Below, one piece after another: positions 27,512 through 36,766 of a stretch of DNA of 64,000 bases. Each line of letters starts with the position of its first letter. Within the stretch, counting starts at the first letter, position 1. The notes beneath the pieces were generated by a model, which was not told the DNA's origin, did no database searches, and was given only the letters and a program-made list of their open reading frames with translations. The position numbers and the translations under genes are program-made. This DNA is from an uncultured Schlesneria sp. (lineage in GTDB: Bacteria > Planctomycetota > Planctomycetia > Planctomycetales > Planctomycetaceae): positions 1 through 64,000 of the forward strand of contig CAIQIR010000127.1 in assembly GCA_903871875.1 (NCBI GenBank), written 5' to 3'.

Positions 27512-28708
27512 CTAGTTTCGCAGGACACGACGGATGTAATAGATCGCTGCGATCAACAGTGCCCCGTTGGCCAGCCATGCGGACCAGATGGGGTCGAATT
27601 GACCGGTTTTGGAGAGGTTCTGGGACATCATCGCGATCGGATAATAAACCGTCAGAATCGGAAGGAAGCAGAATAGGAATGTGGTGAGGAACTGTTTTTT
27701 TGCCATCAAAATTGCGAAGGGCGTTCCCAGCAAGACCACGAAAAAGCAACTGACGGACATCGCAAAGCGGTTGTAGTATTCCGTCCGCAATCCGCGGATC
27801 TCATTAATTGTTGCATTCGCCACATTGGTGTAATGCACAAATCGAAGGTTTTGCAGATTTTCGAAGTCGCCCCGTGCCATCGTGAAGGCCGCTTCCAGGG
27901 CTTGCTGTTTTCGGGCCGTCTGCCGTCGTTCTTGTTGAGTATTCAGCGATAGCAGCAAATCTTTGGTTCGCAGGACTCGATTGCCGGCCGATCCGCCCTG
28001 CTTCGGCAAGGCATAGGGAATACGCATTCGCCGTGAGTAAATCGTCTGATTTGTTCCCGCCAGATTGCCGTGCATGCCTTCCAGCGTCAGCCACACCAGT
28101 TGTTTCCTTAGATCGAATTCAATGTGCGCTTCGCTGGCCTGAGTGGTGACGGCTTTGCCAGGTTTTCCTTCAGATCCACGCGGCGAATAGCGGATTGTCG
28201 GATGGATCAGGGTTCGATTCCTGACACCGGTGACATTGATCGTGACTCCATATTCCTTGCCATTGATCTGATTTTCGGTGCGCAGCTTGTCGAGAAAGAT
28301 ATCTTCCATCGCCAGTGCGACGATCCGTTCGATGTTGCTGAACGCCCAGGGAATGACTTGGTCCGTTAAGATCAATGTCCCGACGCTCAAGACGGCCGCA
28401 ATGAAAAATGCGGGCCACATCAGGTGCATAATGTGCACACCCGCGGCGCGGGCCGCGATGATTTCACTATCGCCAGCCATCCGTCCGTACACCACGCAAA
28501 CGGTCAGCAGCAAAGTTGCGGGAATGGTGTAGGGCATGAGATTGGGGATGGCATAAGGCATGATCTGAAGGATCTGCCACACCCCCAAATCGAATTTCTG
28601 GGCTTCGCCAAAGACACCGACAAACACGAACAACAATGTCGAAATGGTGATCAACGCCCCGAACACGCGGAGCAGTTCCACCATCACATAGCGTTCCAGT
28701 TGCCGCAT
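27512..28708 (-). CDS. LptF/LptG-type lipopolysaccharide export permease
   Basis: A member of the YjgP/YjgQ (LptF/LptG) family, the inner-membrane permeases that lift lipopolysaccharide onto the Lpt bridge. The frame reaches 28771, but Met at 28708 (MRQLERYVMVELLRVFGALI) fits the family start, giving 398 residues. Seen: helix 1, the AIPNLMPYTIPATLLLTVCVVYGRMAGDSEIIAARAAG stretch typical of the family, a soluble jellyroll-like domain in the middle, and C-terminal helices (FAMSVSCFFVVLLGTPFAILMAKK). Planctomycetes have an LPS-like outer membrane, so the function is plausible. LptF and LptG cannot be told apart here. The partner is not adjacent. Confidence 0.85.
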   Translation of the reverse strand: MRQLERYVMVELLRVFGALITISTLLFVFVGVFGEAQKFDLGVWQILQIMPYAIPNLMPYTIPATLLLTVCVVYGRMAGDSEIIAARAAGVHIMHLMWPAFFIAAVLSVGTLILTDQVIPWAFSNIERIVALAMEDIFLDKLRTENQINGKEYGVTINVTGVRNRTLIHPTIRYSPRGSEGKPGKAVTTQASEAHIEFDLRKQLVWLTLEGMHGNLAGTNQTIYSRRMRIPYALPKQGGSAGNRVLRTKDLLLSLNTQQERRQTARKQQALEAAFTMARGDFENLQNLRFVHYTNVANATINEIRGLRTEYYNRFAMSVSCFFVVLLGTPFAILMAKKQFLTTFLFCFLPILTVYYPIAMMSQNLSKTGQFDPIWSAWLANGALLIAAIYYIRRVLRN

Positions 28709-28956
28709 GGCGTGAGATTGATTCCGGACAGAAAGGGGCACGAAAAGGAGCGATCCTATACGTGAATTCACGACAAAAGGTCAAGGTGGGTTCTCTTTAG
28801 CGCATTCGGAGCTTTGTGGCCTTGTCGAGCGGAAACGGTCATAATGAAAGGGGAATATTCATTCCCCAGCATCGAGTGTCCCACCCAAGAGGGCATTCGT
28901 GTCGTGGACGAGCAAGTTGATCATGACCTTGTAGATAATAGTTTGGGTGGATTGAG

Positions 28957-29655
28957 ATGAATGTGGAGCTTCGGCGAGCGGTGGTGCTGGTGAGTGGTGG
29001 TTTGGATTCGGCGACGATCTTGGCCATAGCGCGCGATGCTGGGTTTCGACTGTATGCGCTCAGTTTTGACTATGGTCAGCGACATCGATTTGAACTCGAA
29101 GCCGCTCATCGTGTTTGCGAGGCGGCCCAGGTTGAACGACACATTACAGTACCGCTAGACTTGCGGGCTTTCGGCGGTTCGGCACTCACCGACGACATTG
29201 CGGTGCCCAAAGATCGCAGCGAATCGGAGATGTCAGATGGCATTCCGATCACTTATGTGCCAGCCAGAAATACCATTTTCTTGTCTGTGGCGCTCGGTTG
29301 GGCCGAAGTCATTGGAGCGATGGACCTGTTCATCGGCGTGAACGCAGTGGATTACAGTGGCTACCCTGATTGCCGCCCCGAGTTCATCGCGGCGTTTGAA
29401 CGACTGGCCAATCTGGCGACGAAAGCCGGCGTGGAGGGCGCAAAAAAATGGACGGTTCACGCGCCCCTGGTCTCACTGACTAAGGCCGACATTATTCGTC
29501 GTGGTCTGACACTCGGTGTCGATTATGCGCTCACCCACAGTTGTTATGACCCGGATTCGCAAGGTCGATCCTGTGGACATTGCGATTCGTGCCAACTGCG
29601 TTTGAAAGGGTTTGCCGAAGCAGGATTGACCGATCCCGCCACTTACGTCCTCTGA
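28957..29655 (+). CDS. queC: 7-cyano-7-deazaguanine synthase
   Basis: QueC converts 7-carboxy-7-deazaguanine to preQ0 with ATP and ammonia on the way to queuosine. The 232-residue protein has the PP-loop ATP pyrophosphatase motif SGGLDSAT at about residues 13-20, the [12 protein letters not shown] segment and a C-terminal zinc site [20 protein letters not shown] with four Cys. Length and motifs are normal. Its ATG at 28957 follows GGGTGGATTGAG. It is divergent from the Lpt permease gene, and no other queuosine gene is in the window. Confidence 0.95.
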   Translation: MNVELRRAVVLVSGGLDSATILAIARDAGFRLYALSFDYGQRHRFELEAAHRVCEAAQVERHITVPLDLRAFGGSALTDDIAVPKDRSESEMSDGIPITYVPARNTIFLSVALGWAEVIGAMDLFIGVNAVDYSGYPDCRPEFIAAFERLANLATKAGVEGAKKWTVHAPLVSLTKADIIRRGLTLGVDYALTHSCYDPDSQGRSCGHCDSCQLRLKGFAEAGLTDPATYVL

Positions 29656-30106
29656 GACTATTCGGTCAACGGAAACTTCTCGGTCAAATGTTCAGTGCGC
29701 TCGGCTGAATTTGACGTTTCCGGCCGTGAACCGATTGTCCGGTTTAAACGCGTGACCGCGGAGACTTCTCTGCCCCTTTTCTAGCGGTTCGCCCCAGAGA
29801 AAATTGCGGATTTATGTGGTTTATTCGTCTCGTTCACGAAAAATCACAGACAGGATAGGCGACTGTTAAATTTGTTAAATATATCCACGGAAGCACCAAT
29901 AAAAACTCAAAAATGGCGTAAAAAATACGCAGTTACAATTTTCTTCGATTTTTGTCATGCGATGCTATTGAATCACCGATCTAGTTGGTGGTATATATTG
30001 GCGACGGAGGCTTCGCTCGGTTGCTCCACATGTCGTTTTTAGCGGTCGGTGTTGATCGCACAGCACGGGTTGAAGGTTTTCCAGATTTTTGGTGGAGGGG
30101 TGTTTG
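29656..30106 (+). other. AT-rich leader region of the DUF1559 gene
   Basis: The stretch from about 29800 to 30000 is visibly more AT-rich than the rest of the window (runs such as TTAAATTTGTTAAATATATCC and AAAAACTCAAAAATGG) and holds the small hairpin GCGTA-AAAAA-TACGC at 29916-29930. No gene is seen. It carries the candidate promoter at 29968-29997 and the strong ribosome-binding site of the next gene. Confidence 0.45.
29968..29997 (+). promoter_or_regulatory. Candidate sigma-70 promoter for the DUF1559 gene
   Basis: TTGAAT (29968-29973) and TATATA (29992-29997) are spaced by 18 bases and lie about 110 bases upstream of the ATG at 30107, in the AT-rich stretch. Spacing and hexamers fit a housekeeping promoter; it was found by eye, so chance is possible. 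Confidence 0.4.
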
Positions 30107-31246
30107 ATGGACCGTAAGTTTTCGTCGATGCGTCGATTGCGCGGCTTCACGCTGATCGAACTGTTGGTCGTGATTGCGATCATTGCCGTGTTGATTGCCT
30201 TGTTGCTCCCGGCTGTTCAACAAGCTCGTGAAGCGGCACGTCGTACTCAATGTAAGAACAATCTGAAGCAATTGGGCCTGGCCGCGTTCAACTACGAATC
30301 GACGTACGGTCGATTCCCGACGTCTGGTAAGGCAATTGATTTTTCGCAGGATTTGTTGCTGGCGTTTCCGACATCGACGTTTACGAGCGTCCTGCCCTTT
30401 TTGGATCAGGGAAATGTCTACAACCAGTTCAATTTCGCCTATCACTACACGGCCAGTGCCGCGTCGACAGGCGTGGCTGGTATCAGCAACTCCACTGCCG
30501 CGAAGGCCAATATTCCGGCTTTCCTCTGCCCTTCGAACGGGTATACCGTGCGTGATTCGTTCGGCTACGGCGAAACCGATTATGCGCCAACTGCATTCGT
30601 TGACATCGATCCAGTCACAGGATTGCGCAACAAGGCGAACTTCAAGAATGGTGGCGTGAATGATGTGGGGGGGACCGATTCCTCACACGGGGCCACCAAT
30701 ACCCCCGGTACCTCGCTCGGTGCGACTGTCGATTCAGTCTTCGGCCTGTACGGAAACAAAGTCGCCAACACTTCGGACGGTTTGAGCAACACGATTGCCG
30801 TGTTCGAACAATCGGGCCGACCCGGCAATCTGGTCGGAAACTACACCACCAATTGGCTCTACATCGCAGCAAATGGAGCTAATGTCGGTGGTGCGAACGG
30901 TGCCGATTCCACCCAATTGCCCTCGGCTGGTGGGTCTGCTCAGACCGCTCCCAATCGTTGGGCCGATTCGGATTCCGGTGTGGGCGTCTCGGGGCAGAAC
31001 AACAGTGTTGCCGGGAACATTGTGGCGGTTCTCAACGGAAATAAGACGCCGCAAGGTGGTCCGGTCGCTTGCCCTTGGACGCAAAACAACTGCGGTCCAA
31101 ACAACGAACCTTTCAGTGTGCACACCGGTGGCCTTCACGTTCTGTTGGGGGACGGCACGGTACGCTTTATTTCGGAAAACATTGCCTGGCTGACCGTCCG
31201 AAATCTGTTCGGTGCCAATGATGGCCAGATTGTGGGTGATTTCTAA
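30107..31246 (+). CDS. DUF1559 protein with prepilin-type N-terminus
   Basis: The typical planctomycete pseudopilin-like exported protein, 379 residues. The ATG at 30107 follows GGTGGAGGGG (30091-30100), a strong ribosome-binding site. The N-terminus has a type IV prepilin leader: [29 protein letters not shown], with the expected Gly-Phe cleavage site and Glu at position 5 of the mature part, followed by [17 protein letters not shown]. The C-terminus has the DUF1559 signature [21 protein letters not shown]. Such proteins occur in many copies per planctomycete genome, and their exact function is unknown; a role in type II/IV pilus-like surface structures is inferred from the leader. Confidence 0.93.
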   Translation: MDRKFSSMRRLRGFTLIELLVVIAIIAVLIALLLPAVQQAREAARRTQCKNNLKQLGLAAFNYESTYGRFPTSGKAIDFSQDLLLAFPTSTFTSVLPFLDQGNVYNQFNFAYHYTASAASTGVAGISNSTAAKANIPAFLCPSNGYTVRDSFGYGETDYAPTAFVDIDPVTGLRNKANFKNGGVNDVGGTDSSHGATNTPGTSLGATVDSVFGLYGNKVANTSDGLSNTIAVFEQSGRPGNLVGNYTTNWLYIAANGANVGGANGADSTQLPSAGGSAQTAPNRWADSDSGVGVSGQNNSVAGNIVAVLNGNKTPQGGPVACPWTQNNCGPNNEPFSVHTGGLHVLLGDGTVRFISENIAWLTVRNLFGANDGQIVGDF

Positions 31247-31307
31247 CTCACTGAAATCAAGTAGATCATGCTGCTCGGAACGTGAGCCGCGCGGAACGTG
31301 ATGGCAG

Positions 31308-31344
31308 AACCCCAGAACTGAATTCGTTCAGTTGCTGGGGTTTT
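31308..31344 (+). terminator. Intrinsic terminator of the DUF1559 gene
   Basis: AACCCCAG (31308-31315) with AACTGAA (31316-31322) pairs with TTCAGTT and CTGGGGTT (31327-31342), one bulged G at 31334, closed by the stable TTCG tetraloop (31323-31326) and followed by TTTT. It lies about 60 bases after the stop and is among the best terminators in the window. Confidence 0.8.
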
Positions 31345-31553
31345 GTCGTTTCGCGGTCGGAAAAGCCGGGAGGGGAGCGTGGAATCAAATTCCGACTGAC
31401 ACGGAGCGACAGCTGGCCCAAGCTCAATTTCTGGTCGAATGAGTTGTTTTCATATCAACGGCGTGTTACGTGTTTCGTCGCTCGGATCGAAGATGGTCTT
31501 CGATCTCGGCCAATAATCCGCAGTGAGAATGCAGTCGAGAAGGAGCCAAAGCG

Positions 31554-33092
31554 ATGGGTGCACCGATTGGGACAACGATGGGATTACACGCAAGGTCATG
31601 GCTGGGGGCCTTGATTGTGACTTTGATGGCGGCGTCGACTGTTCAGGCTGACGTCAAACTGCCGAACGTATTTGGCGATCACATGGTTTTGCAGCAAGGT
31701 CAAAAGAATAAGGTTTGGGGCTTGGCCGCCGCGGGTGAAGCCATCACGGTTTCCATCGACAAGCAAAGCCATGCTGCCACGGCTGGCGTGGACGGCACCT
31801 GGAATGTCATGCTCGATCCGCTGCCGGTTGGTGGCCCTTACGAACTGACGGTCAAAGGGAAAAACGAACTGAAGTTCACCGACGTTTTGGTGGGTGAAGT
31901 CTGGGTCTGTTCCGGCCAGTCGAATATGCAGTGGGCGGTCAACAATTCGACCGATCCTGATCTGGAAAAGCTGACGGCCAAATTCCCTAAGATTCGTATG
32001 ATCAACTTTCCGCAGGTTGGCACCCAAGATGTGAAGTGGAGTCACGACGACCGCCATTGGATGGTTTGCACACCCGATTCCGTCGGAAGTTTCTCGGCGG
32101 TGGGGTATTTCTTTGCGCGACAGCTTAATCAAACTCTGGATGTTCCCATTGGGATGATCAACAATGCCTGGGGAGGTTCGGCCTGTGAATCATGGATTCG
32201 CCGTGATTTGCTGGCTGCCGATCCCAAGTATCAGGCTTTGATGGATCGCTGGACCCAAAATGAGGCGAAGTTTGCAGAACTCTCAAAGGTCACTGATCCG
32301 AACGAGGACCAGAAGAAACAATTGAAAGACCTGACCGGATTGATGGCGGGAAATTCTCGGCCTGGCAATATCTACAACGGTGTGTTGATGTCGCACTTAG
32401 GGTACGGAATCAAAGGGGCGATCTGGTACCAGGGTGAGTCCAACGCGGGGCGAGCCTATCAGTACCGCGACTTGTTCCCATTGATGATCAAAAACTGGCG
32501 TACCGATTGGAAGCAAGGCGATTTTCCCTTCTATTGGGTACAGCTGGCCGACTTTCTGGCGGAAAAGCCGGAACCTGTCGAAAGCTCGTGGGCGGAATTG
32601 CGTGAAGCCCAGACGATGACCATGTCTCGTCTGCCTAATACGGGTGAGGCGGTGATCATCGACATCGGAGAAGGAAAGGATATTCATCCGAAGAACAAGG
32701 TCGATGTCGGTCGTCGTTTGGCGCGATGGGCGTTGGCGAAGGACTACGGGATTGGTATTGCCTATCACAGCCCGCAGCTCAAATCGATCGAGTGGAAAGG
32801 CAATAAGATTGTATTGACGTTCAACTACGTCGATGGAGGTTGGCGCCCTTTTGATGTCAAGGATCCGCGCGGCTTTGCAATCGCCGGCGAGGATGGAAAA
32901 TTTGTCTGGGCGACCGCCAAGATTCAGGACGACAATAGCATCGAAGTCTCAGCCGATTCGGTACCTGTCCCGGTTTCTGTGCGTTATGGTTGGGCCGACA
33001 ATCCAGTCGTCAACATGTTTGATGGGGCTGGGCTTCCACTGACGCCTTTCCGTACGGACGGACGGCCTGGTGTGACTATCAATAGCCAGTGA
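31554..33092 (+). CDS. Secreted sialate O-acetylesterase-like SGNH hydrolase
   Basis: A 512-residue secreted esterase, likely removing O-acetyl groups from sugars such as sialic acid or plant polysaccharides. The ATG at 31554 follows AAGGAG at a good distance. A signal peptide ends near residue 32 (ALIVTLMAASTVQA-DV). A beta-sandwich domain at about 33-105 precedes the SGNH core. The oxyanion block is VWVCSGQSNMQWAVNNS, with the catalytic Ser at about residue 123. The NNAWGGSACESWI, GAIWYQGESNAG and IHPKNKVDVGRRLA blocks fit the sialate O-acetylesterase (DUF303) family. The C-terminal domain is beta-rich. Many planctomycetes carry such enzymes for complex glycans. Confidence 0.9.
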   Translation: MGAPIGTTMGLHARSWLGALIVTLMAASTVQADVKLPNVFGDHMVLQQGQKNKVWGLAAAGEAITVSIDKQSHAATAGVDGTWNVMLDPLPVGGPYELTVKGKNELKFTDVLVGEVWVCSGQSNMQWAVNNSTDPDLEKLTAKFPKIRMINFPQVGTQDVKWSHDDRHWMVCTPDSVGSFSAVGYFFARQLNQTLDVPIGMINNAWGGSACESWIRRDLLAADPKYQALMDRWTQNEAKFAELSKVTDPNEDQKKQLKDLTGLMAGNSRPGNIYNGVLMSHLGYGIKGAIWYQGESNAGRAYQYRDLFPLMIKNWRTDWKQGDFPFYWVQLADFLAEKPEPVESSWAELREAQTMTMSRLPNTGEAVIIDIGEGKDIHPKNKVDVGRRLARWALAKDYGIGIAYHSPQLKSIEWKGNKIVLTFNYVDGGWRPFDVKDPRGFAIAGEDGKFVWATAKIQDDNSIEVSADSVPVPVSVRYGWADNPVVNMFDGAGLPLTPFRTDGRPGVTINSQ

Positions 33093-33422
33093 GACGGGTT
33101 CAGATCACGTTTTGCGGCAAGACGATCAAATCGATTCGCCGCAGGATCGGAATGGCTTTTGTGGCTGATCTCGTCTGCGCGCAACGGAGATCAAAAAGAC
33201 GACTGCGATAGTAAGTGCTGATCGTTTGACACACGGTAAGTCCTATTAGTCAAAGATGATCGTATCAGGGGCGTTCCTCGCAGCGAGGGGCGCCTCTGTC
33301 ACTTTCTGTGCCCTCTTTTTTGGGGGGCGGTCGACTCGCTGGAAAATGAGGATCACGCCGTTAGTTTGCTCGACCACTGTTGCAGAAGGCTTCGCGAATC
33401 GCCATAGTTCTCATAGAAACTC
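33093..33422 (+). other. Intergenic region with a GC hairpin
   Basis: About 330 bases with no supported gene. The strongest element is the 33266-33298 hairpin, listed separately. The remainder shows no repeat or RNA signature. Confidence 0.4.
33266..33298 (+). terminator. GC-rich hairpin, possible terminator of the esterase gene
   Basis: CAGGGGCGTTCCTCG (33266-33280) pairs with CGAGGGGCGCCTCTG (33284-33298) over 15 bases, with three G-U wobbles, around a CAG loop. A T-run (TTTTTT) follows only about 20 bases later, so termination is likely but not typical. It is 170 bases after the esterase stop. Confidence 0.45.
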
Positions 33423-34901
33423 ATGGTGGAACGTCAACGGACGTTGCCCGATTATCCGTATTTATCTGACCAGCAAGTACACATGGCCAATCCAACCTCG
33501 CGCGGTTCCAGTTCTGACGACGATTCCTGGGGCAAAATCGCTTCCGATCTTTTTGGCATCCAGTTCAACGATGGCGATGATTTTGAACTGCCGGATGACG
33601 ATGCTCCCAAGAAGCCACAACCGGTCACGCCGGTCAGTTCGGAATCCGTCGCTAGCGAACTGCTGAAAGAACGTCTATCTGCCGTCGAGTCGGAAGAAGA
33701 TCTTGCCGAAGAAGTTGAACCGGTCAAGGCTTCGGTAGCGGGCAACGAAGATCACGACGAATTCTGGGACATTCTGGAATCGTGGAACTGGGACGAATCG
33801 ACCAAACAATCGCCGCCTTCCCGCCGGACTGAAGAGCCTCGTACCAGCCGACCACGGTCAGATTCTGGCCCAGCCGAGGCCCGTCGAAGTCGGCGGGATG
33901 AACCGCCCCGTCGCGAAGAAAAGCGTGCCGAGAGTACCGAACGACCGCGACGCCGCGAAGCAGAACCGTCACGCGAAACGGTCACGTCAGCCGAAGAAAA
34001 TGTACGTGCCAGCCGTCCCCCACGCGAGGAATCTCGTCGTGAACGCCCTGCTCGAGCCGAACAGCCCGCGCGTCCCCGCCGACCCGAGGGAGAGCGACCC
34101 GCCGCTGAACGAAAGCCGGAAAGGGCCGCCGAACGCCCACGAACGCGTGAGGCCTCGGCGTCATTCGTCGGCGACGAATTTGGTGCAGGGGTCGATGAAG
34201 TCGAAGAAACACCTCGGACCAGGCAAGCTCCTGCGCCCCGACGGCGAGAAGAGCCCGCTGCCCCTCGTAGGCCTGTTCCAGCCAAACGGGCTGAGCCGGT
34301 CGATGAATTTGAGGGCGATCTGTTTGTTGAGGACCTCGATGAAGAGGGGTCGGAGGAAGAAGAGTCCGTCGGTGCCGAATCGAATGCCGAATCCGATGAA
34401 GGGGAAAGCGAACGTCCTCGTCGCCGTCGCCGTCGTCGCCGACGACGTGGGCGGAGTGCTACCGAGCCCGCCGCAGCGCGTACCAGCGAGTTCGACGATT
34501 CGGTCGAAGCGGAAGAAAGTGAAGTCCTCGACGAAGCCGAAGAGGAATCCGCGGGAACGGAAGTGGGCGAAGACGACAGTGACGAAGACCGTGAGCCACC
34601 CCGTCCTCGCCGTCGCCGTCGTCGACGTGGACGCCGGCCGGAAGCCGCTCCGGCTGCTGAAGTTGATCGTGATGACGTCGAAGCGGCCCAACACGACGAA
34701 GAGGGCGACGATGAAGACGATGAGCTGATCAACGAAGACGACACCGACGAAGTGGACGAAGCTGACGAAGAAGTGGTCGTGCCAGTGAGCTACGAAGGCA
34801 TTCCCACTTGGGAAGAAGCCATTTCGTATCTGGTCATCACACCTCCGACGGAGTCGCGTGGGCATCATCGTGGTCGTCGTGACGATTCGCGCCGACGGTA
34901 G
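33423..34901 (+). CDS. Highly charged, disordered Arg/Glu-rich protein
   Basis: The 492-residue product is almost entirely low complexity. Residues about 130-270 mix Arg, Glu, Pro and Ala, with short repeats such as RPRRRE. Two poly-Arg blocks (RPRRRRRRRRRRGR near 330 and RPRRRRRRRGRR near 396) are set in strongly acidic segments. The ends are different: a Ser/Asp-rich acidic start and a short ordered-looking C-terminus, YEGIPTWEEAISYLV, then RGHHRGRRDDSRRR. It resembles the disordered part of RNase E/G-like or other RNA-binding proteins, but the catalytic part is absent. RNA or polyanion binding is inferred from composition. The start may be the internal Met at 33483. Confidence 0.75.
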   Translation: MVERQRTLPDYPYLSDQQVHMANPTSRGSSSDDDSWGKIASDLFGIQFNDGDDFELPDDDAPKKPQPVTPVSSESVASELLKERLSAVESEEDLAEEVEPVKASVAGNEDHDEFWDILESWNWDESTKQSPPSRRTEEPRTSRPRSDSGPAEARRSRRDEPPRREEKRAESTERPRRREAEPSRETVTSAEENVRASRPPREESRRERPARAEQPARPRRPEGERPAAERKPERAAERPRTREASASFVGDEFGAGVDEVEETPRTRQAPAPRRREEPAAPRRPVPAKRAEPVDEFEGDLFVEDLDEEGSEEEESVGAESNAESDEGESERPRRRRRRRRRRGRSATEPAAARTSEFDDSVEAEESEVLDEAEEESAGTEVGEDDSDEDREPPRPRRRRRRRGRRPEAAPAAEVDRDDVEAAQHDEEGDDEDDELINEDDTDEVDEADEEVVVPVSYEGIPTWEEAISYLVITPPTESRGHHRGRRDDSRRR

Positions 34902-35043
34902 GGCGATTCACGCGTTGACGGCAGATTGTGAAGGCTTTGGTGTGACGACAGGCCAATGATTCGAGGACGGGACTGCGAACTCGTGGTCTCGCCAATTCGA
35001 AATTGGCCAAGGACCCGTTCTCTGTCCCGAGAGAATTCGATCG

Positions 35044-36366
35044 ATGCCAGAAAAGCTTTGCCGCATGGTTACGCTCGGCTGCAAAGTCAATCAGTACGAG
35101 ACCCAACTTGTGCTGGAGGCGTTGGAGCAGAACGGATTCCGTGAAGCGCGAGACGATGAAACTGCCGACCTGTGCGTGGTGAATACCTGTACGGTGACAT
35201 CGAACGCCGATTCCCGATCACGGCAGGTCATCCGCCAGTTGGCCAAGCACAACCCTGGAACCAGAACATTGGTGATGGGGTGTTATGCCACGCGGGATTC
35301 TGCGGCGGTCGAACGATTGCCCTCGGTGTTCGAAGTCGTCACGGACAAACGCGAGCTGCCGGACGTGCTGGCTCGACATGGCATCGTTGATATGCCCTCG
35401 GGCATCAGTCGATTTGAAGGCCGACGGCGAGCCTATGTCAAGGTTCAAGACGGCTGCATCCTTCGATGCACCTATTGCATCATCCCGCAGGTTCGGCCCG
35501 GCCTGCGGAGTCGTTCCGCCGCCGACATCGAAGCCGAAGTGCGACGGTTGATTGATAATGGCTACCAGGAAATCATCATTACCGGAGTGCATGTGGGGCA
35601 CTATGGTGTCGACACGTCGCGTGGTCGTTTGGGCCAGCCTCCATTTCGATTGCCGCATCTACTGCGACAACTCGACAAGATACCTGGGCGATGGCGGATG
35701 CGGTTGTCGAGTATCGAGGCGGCTGAAGTCGACGATGAATTTATCGCCGCCGCCGCCGATTGCGAACACTTGTGTGCCCAGTTCCATCCAGCGCTGCAAA
35801 GCGGTTCAAACACGGTGCTCAAGCGGATGCGACGGCGTTATTCGGTCGAGAGTTTTTTGGATAAACTCGATCACATGCGCGAAGTGCTTGATCATCCGGC
35901 ATTTGCCACTGACGTCATTGTGGGGTTTCCCGAAGAAACCGATGCGGAATTTGATGAGACATTGGAGACCTGCCAACGTGCGGGCTTCATGAAAATCCAT
36001 ATTTTCCCCTTTAGTCCACGCACGGGAACGCCGGCCGCGACGTATCCCGGTCAGATTCATGGGACAATTCGCCAAGAACGGATTGCTCGGCTAGAACAAC
36101 TGGAATGTGAGCTGGCGGAATCGTATTATGGTTCTCTGCTGGGCCGCCGATTGGAAGTCATGGTTGAGAGTGAATCGACACGTGACGGTTGGGTTTGTGG
36201 AACCGATCGACGTTATGTTCCCGTGGAGCTTCCCGGTACGGTGGATGACATCGGAAAAATGTGTTACGGCCGAGGCATTCGGACGACACAAAAATACCTC
36301 GAAGCGGAGCGGGAGAATTCACAGCATGTCACTCCAGGACTTCAATCCGGCGTATCTCACAGTTGA
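35044..36366 (+). CDS. mtaB: tRNA t6A37 methylthiotransferase MtaB
   Basis: A radical SAM enzyme that adds a methylthio group to t6A37 of tRNAs reading ANN codons. The 440-residue protein has the N-terminal UPF0004 domain with three cluster-binding Cys (Cys13 in LGCKVNQYE, Cys49 in NTCTV, Cys80 in GCYA) and the radical SAM CILRCTYC with Cys138, Cys142 and Cys145. A C-terminal TRAM-like beta domain ends it. LGCKVNQYE marks the MtaB rather than the MiaB or RimO group. The coding end overlaps the downstream STAS gene by 41 bases. Confidence 0.93.
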   Translation: MPEKLCRMVTLGCKVNQYETQLVLEALEQNGFREARDDETADLCVVNTCTVTSNADSRSRQVIRQLAKHNPGTRTLVMGCYATRDSAAVERLPSVFEVVTDKRELPDVLARHGIVDMPSGISRFEGRRRAYVKVQDGCILRCTYCIIPQVRPGLRSRSAADIEAEVRRLIDNGYQEIIITGVHVGHYGVDTSRGRLGQPPFRLPHLLRQLDKIPGRWRMRLSSIEAAEVDDEFIAAAADCEHLCAQFHPALQSGSNTVLKRMRRRYSVESFLDKLDHMREVLDHPAFATDVIVGFPEETDAEFDETLETCQRAGFMKIHIFPFSPRTGTPAATYPGQIHGTIRQERIARLEQLECELAESYYGSLLGRRLEVMVESESTRDGWVCGTDRRYVPVELPGTVDDIGKMCYGRGIRTTQKYLEAERENSQHVTPGLQSGVSHS

Positions 36367-36766
36367 AGACCGTGCATCCATTGTGATTGCCACGGTCACT
36401 CAGTCGAGTCTTTGTGAAGAAGACAACATCGAACAGTTTGGTGTCGAACTGAATCAGGCGATCGAACGTTTTGGCAGCAATTGGCTGGTTCTCGACCTGC
36501 GGTACGTCACGATGATGACCAGTTCTGCCGTCGGCAAGTTGATCGGCTTGCACCGACACTTGCATCGTCGCGAAGGCAAGTTGTCACTGTGTGGCGTCAA
36601 AGGGATGATTCACAGCGTGCTGCAGCGAGCGAAGCTGATCGACTACTTCCATATTGAGTCCGAAGTGGATGAGGCGGCGGACTTGCTCGTGCAAGCCCGG
36701 AATGCCAGCGAGGGGTCGCCCATTCCTCCGATGCAATCGATGGACGCCGCTGTGGGATTGGTGTGA
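36326..36766 (+). CDS. STAS-domain (anti-sigma antagonist-like) protein
   Basis: A longer frame opens at 36107, but its first 73 residues are in the MtaB coding region and look random. The ATG at 36326 follows GGGAG and gives a 146-residue protein: SLQDFNPAYLTVEDRASIVIATV, then an alpha/beta STAS core with WLVLDLRYVTMMTSSAVGKLIGLHRHL, where the usual phospho-acceptor Ser of SpoIIAA lies in SSAVG. STAS proteins bind anti-sigma kinases in partner-switching. No kinase or phosphatase gene is nearby. It overlaps mtaB by 41 bases and the next gene by 4. Confidence 0.8.
   Translation: MSLQDFNPAYLTVEDRASIVIATVTQSSLCEEDNIEQFGVELNQAIERFGSNWLVLDLRYVTMMTSSAVGKLIGLHRHLHRREGKLSLCGVKGMIHSVLQRAKLIDYFHIESEVDEAADLLVQARNASEGSPIPPMQSMDAAVGLV

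Noticed and set aside
33898-34728. Second plus-strand frame of 276 codons overlapping the charged protein
   Set aside because: Random-looking composition, no clear start, and it ends inside the longer frame.
33752-34744. Minus-strand frame of 330 codons, Ser/Arg-rich, opposite the charged protein
   Set aside because: It is the antisense shadow of the Glu/Arg/Asp-rich codons; no ribosome-binding site, no domain, and the plus-strand frame is the better gene.
36107-36325. N-terminal 73-residue extension of the STAS protein
   Set aside because: It overlaps MtaB coding sequence in another frame, lacks STAS homology and the ATG at 36326 has a ribosome-binding site.
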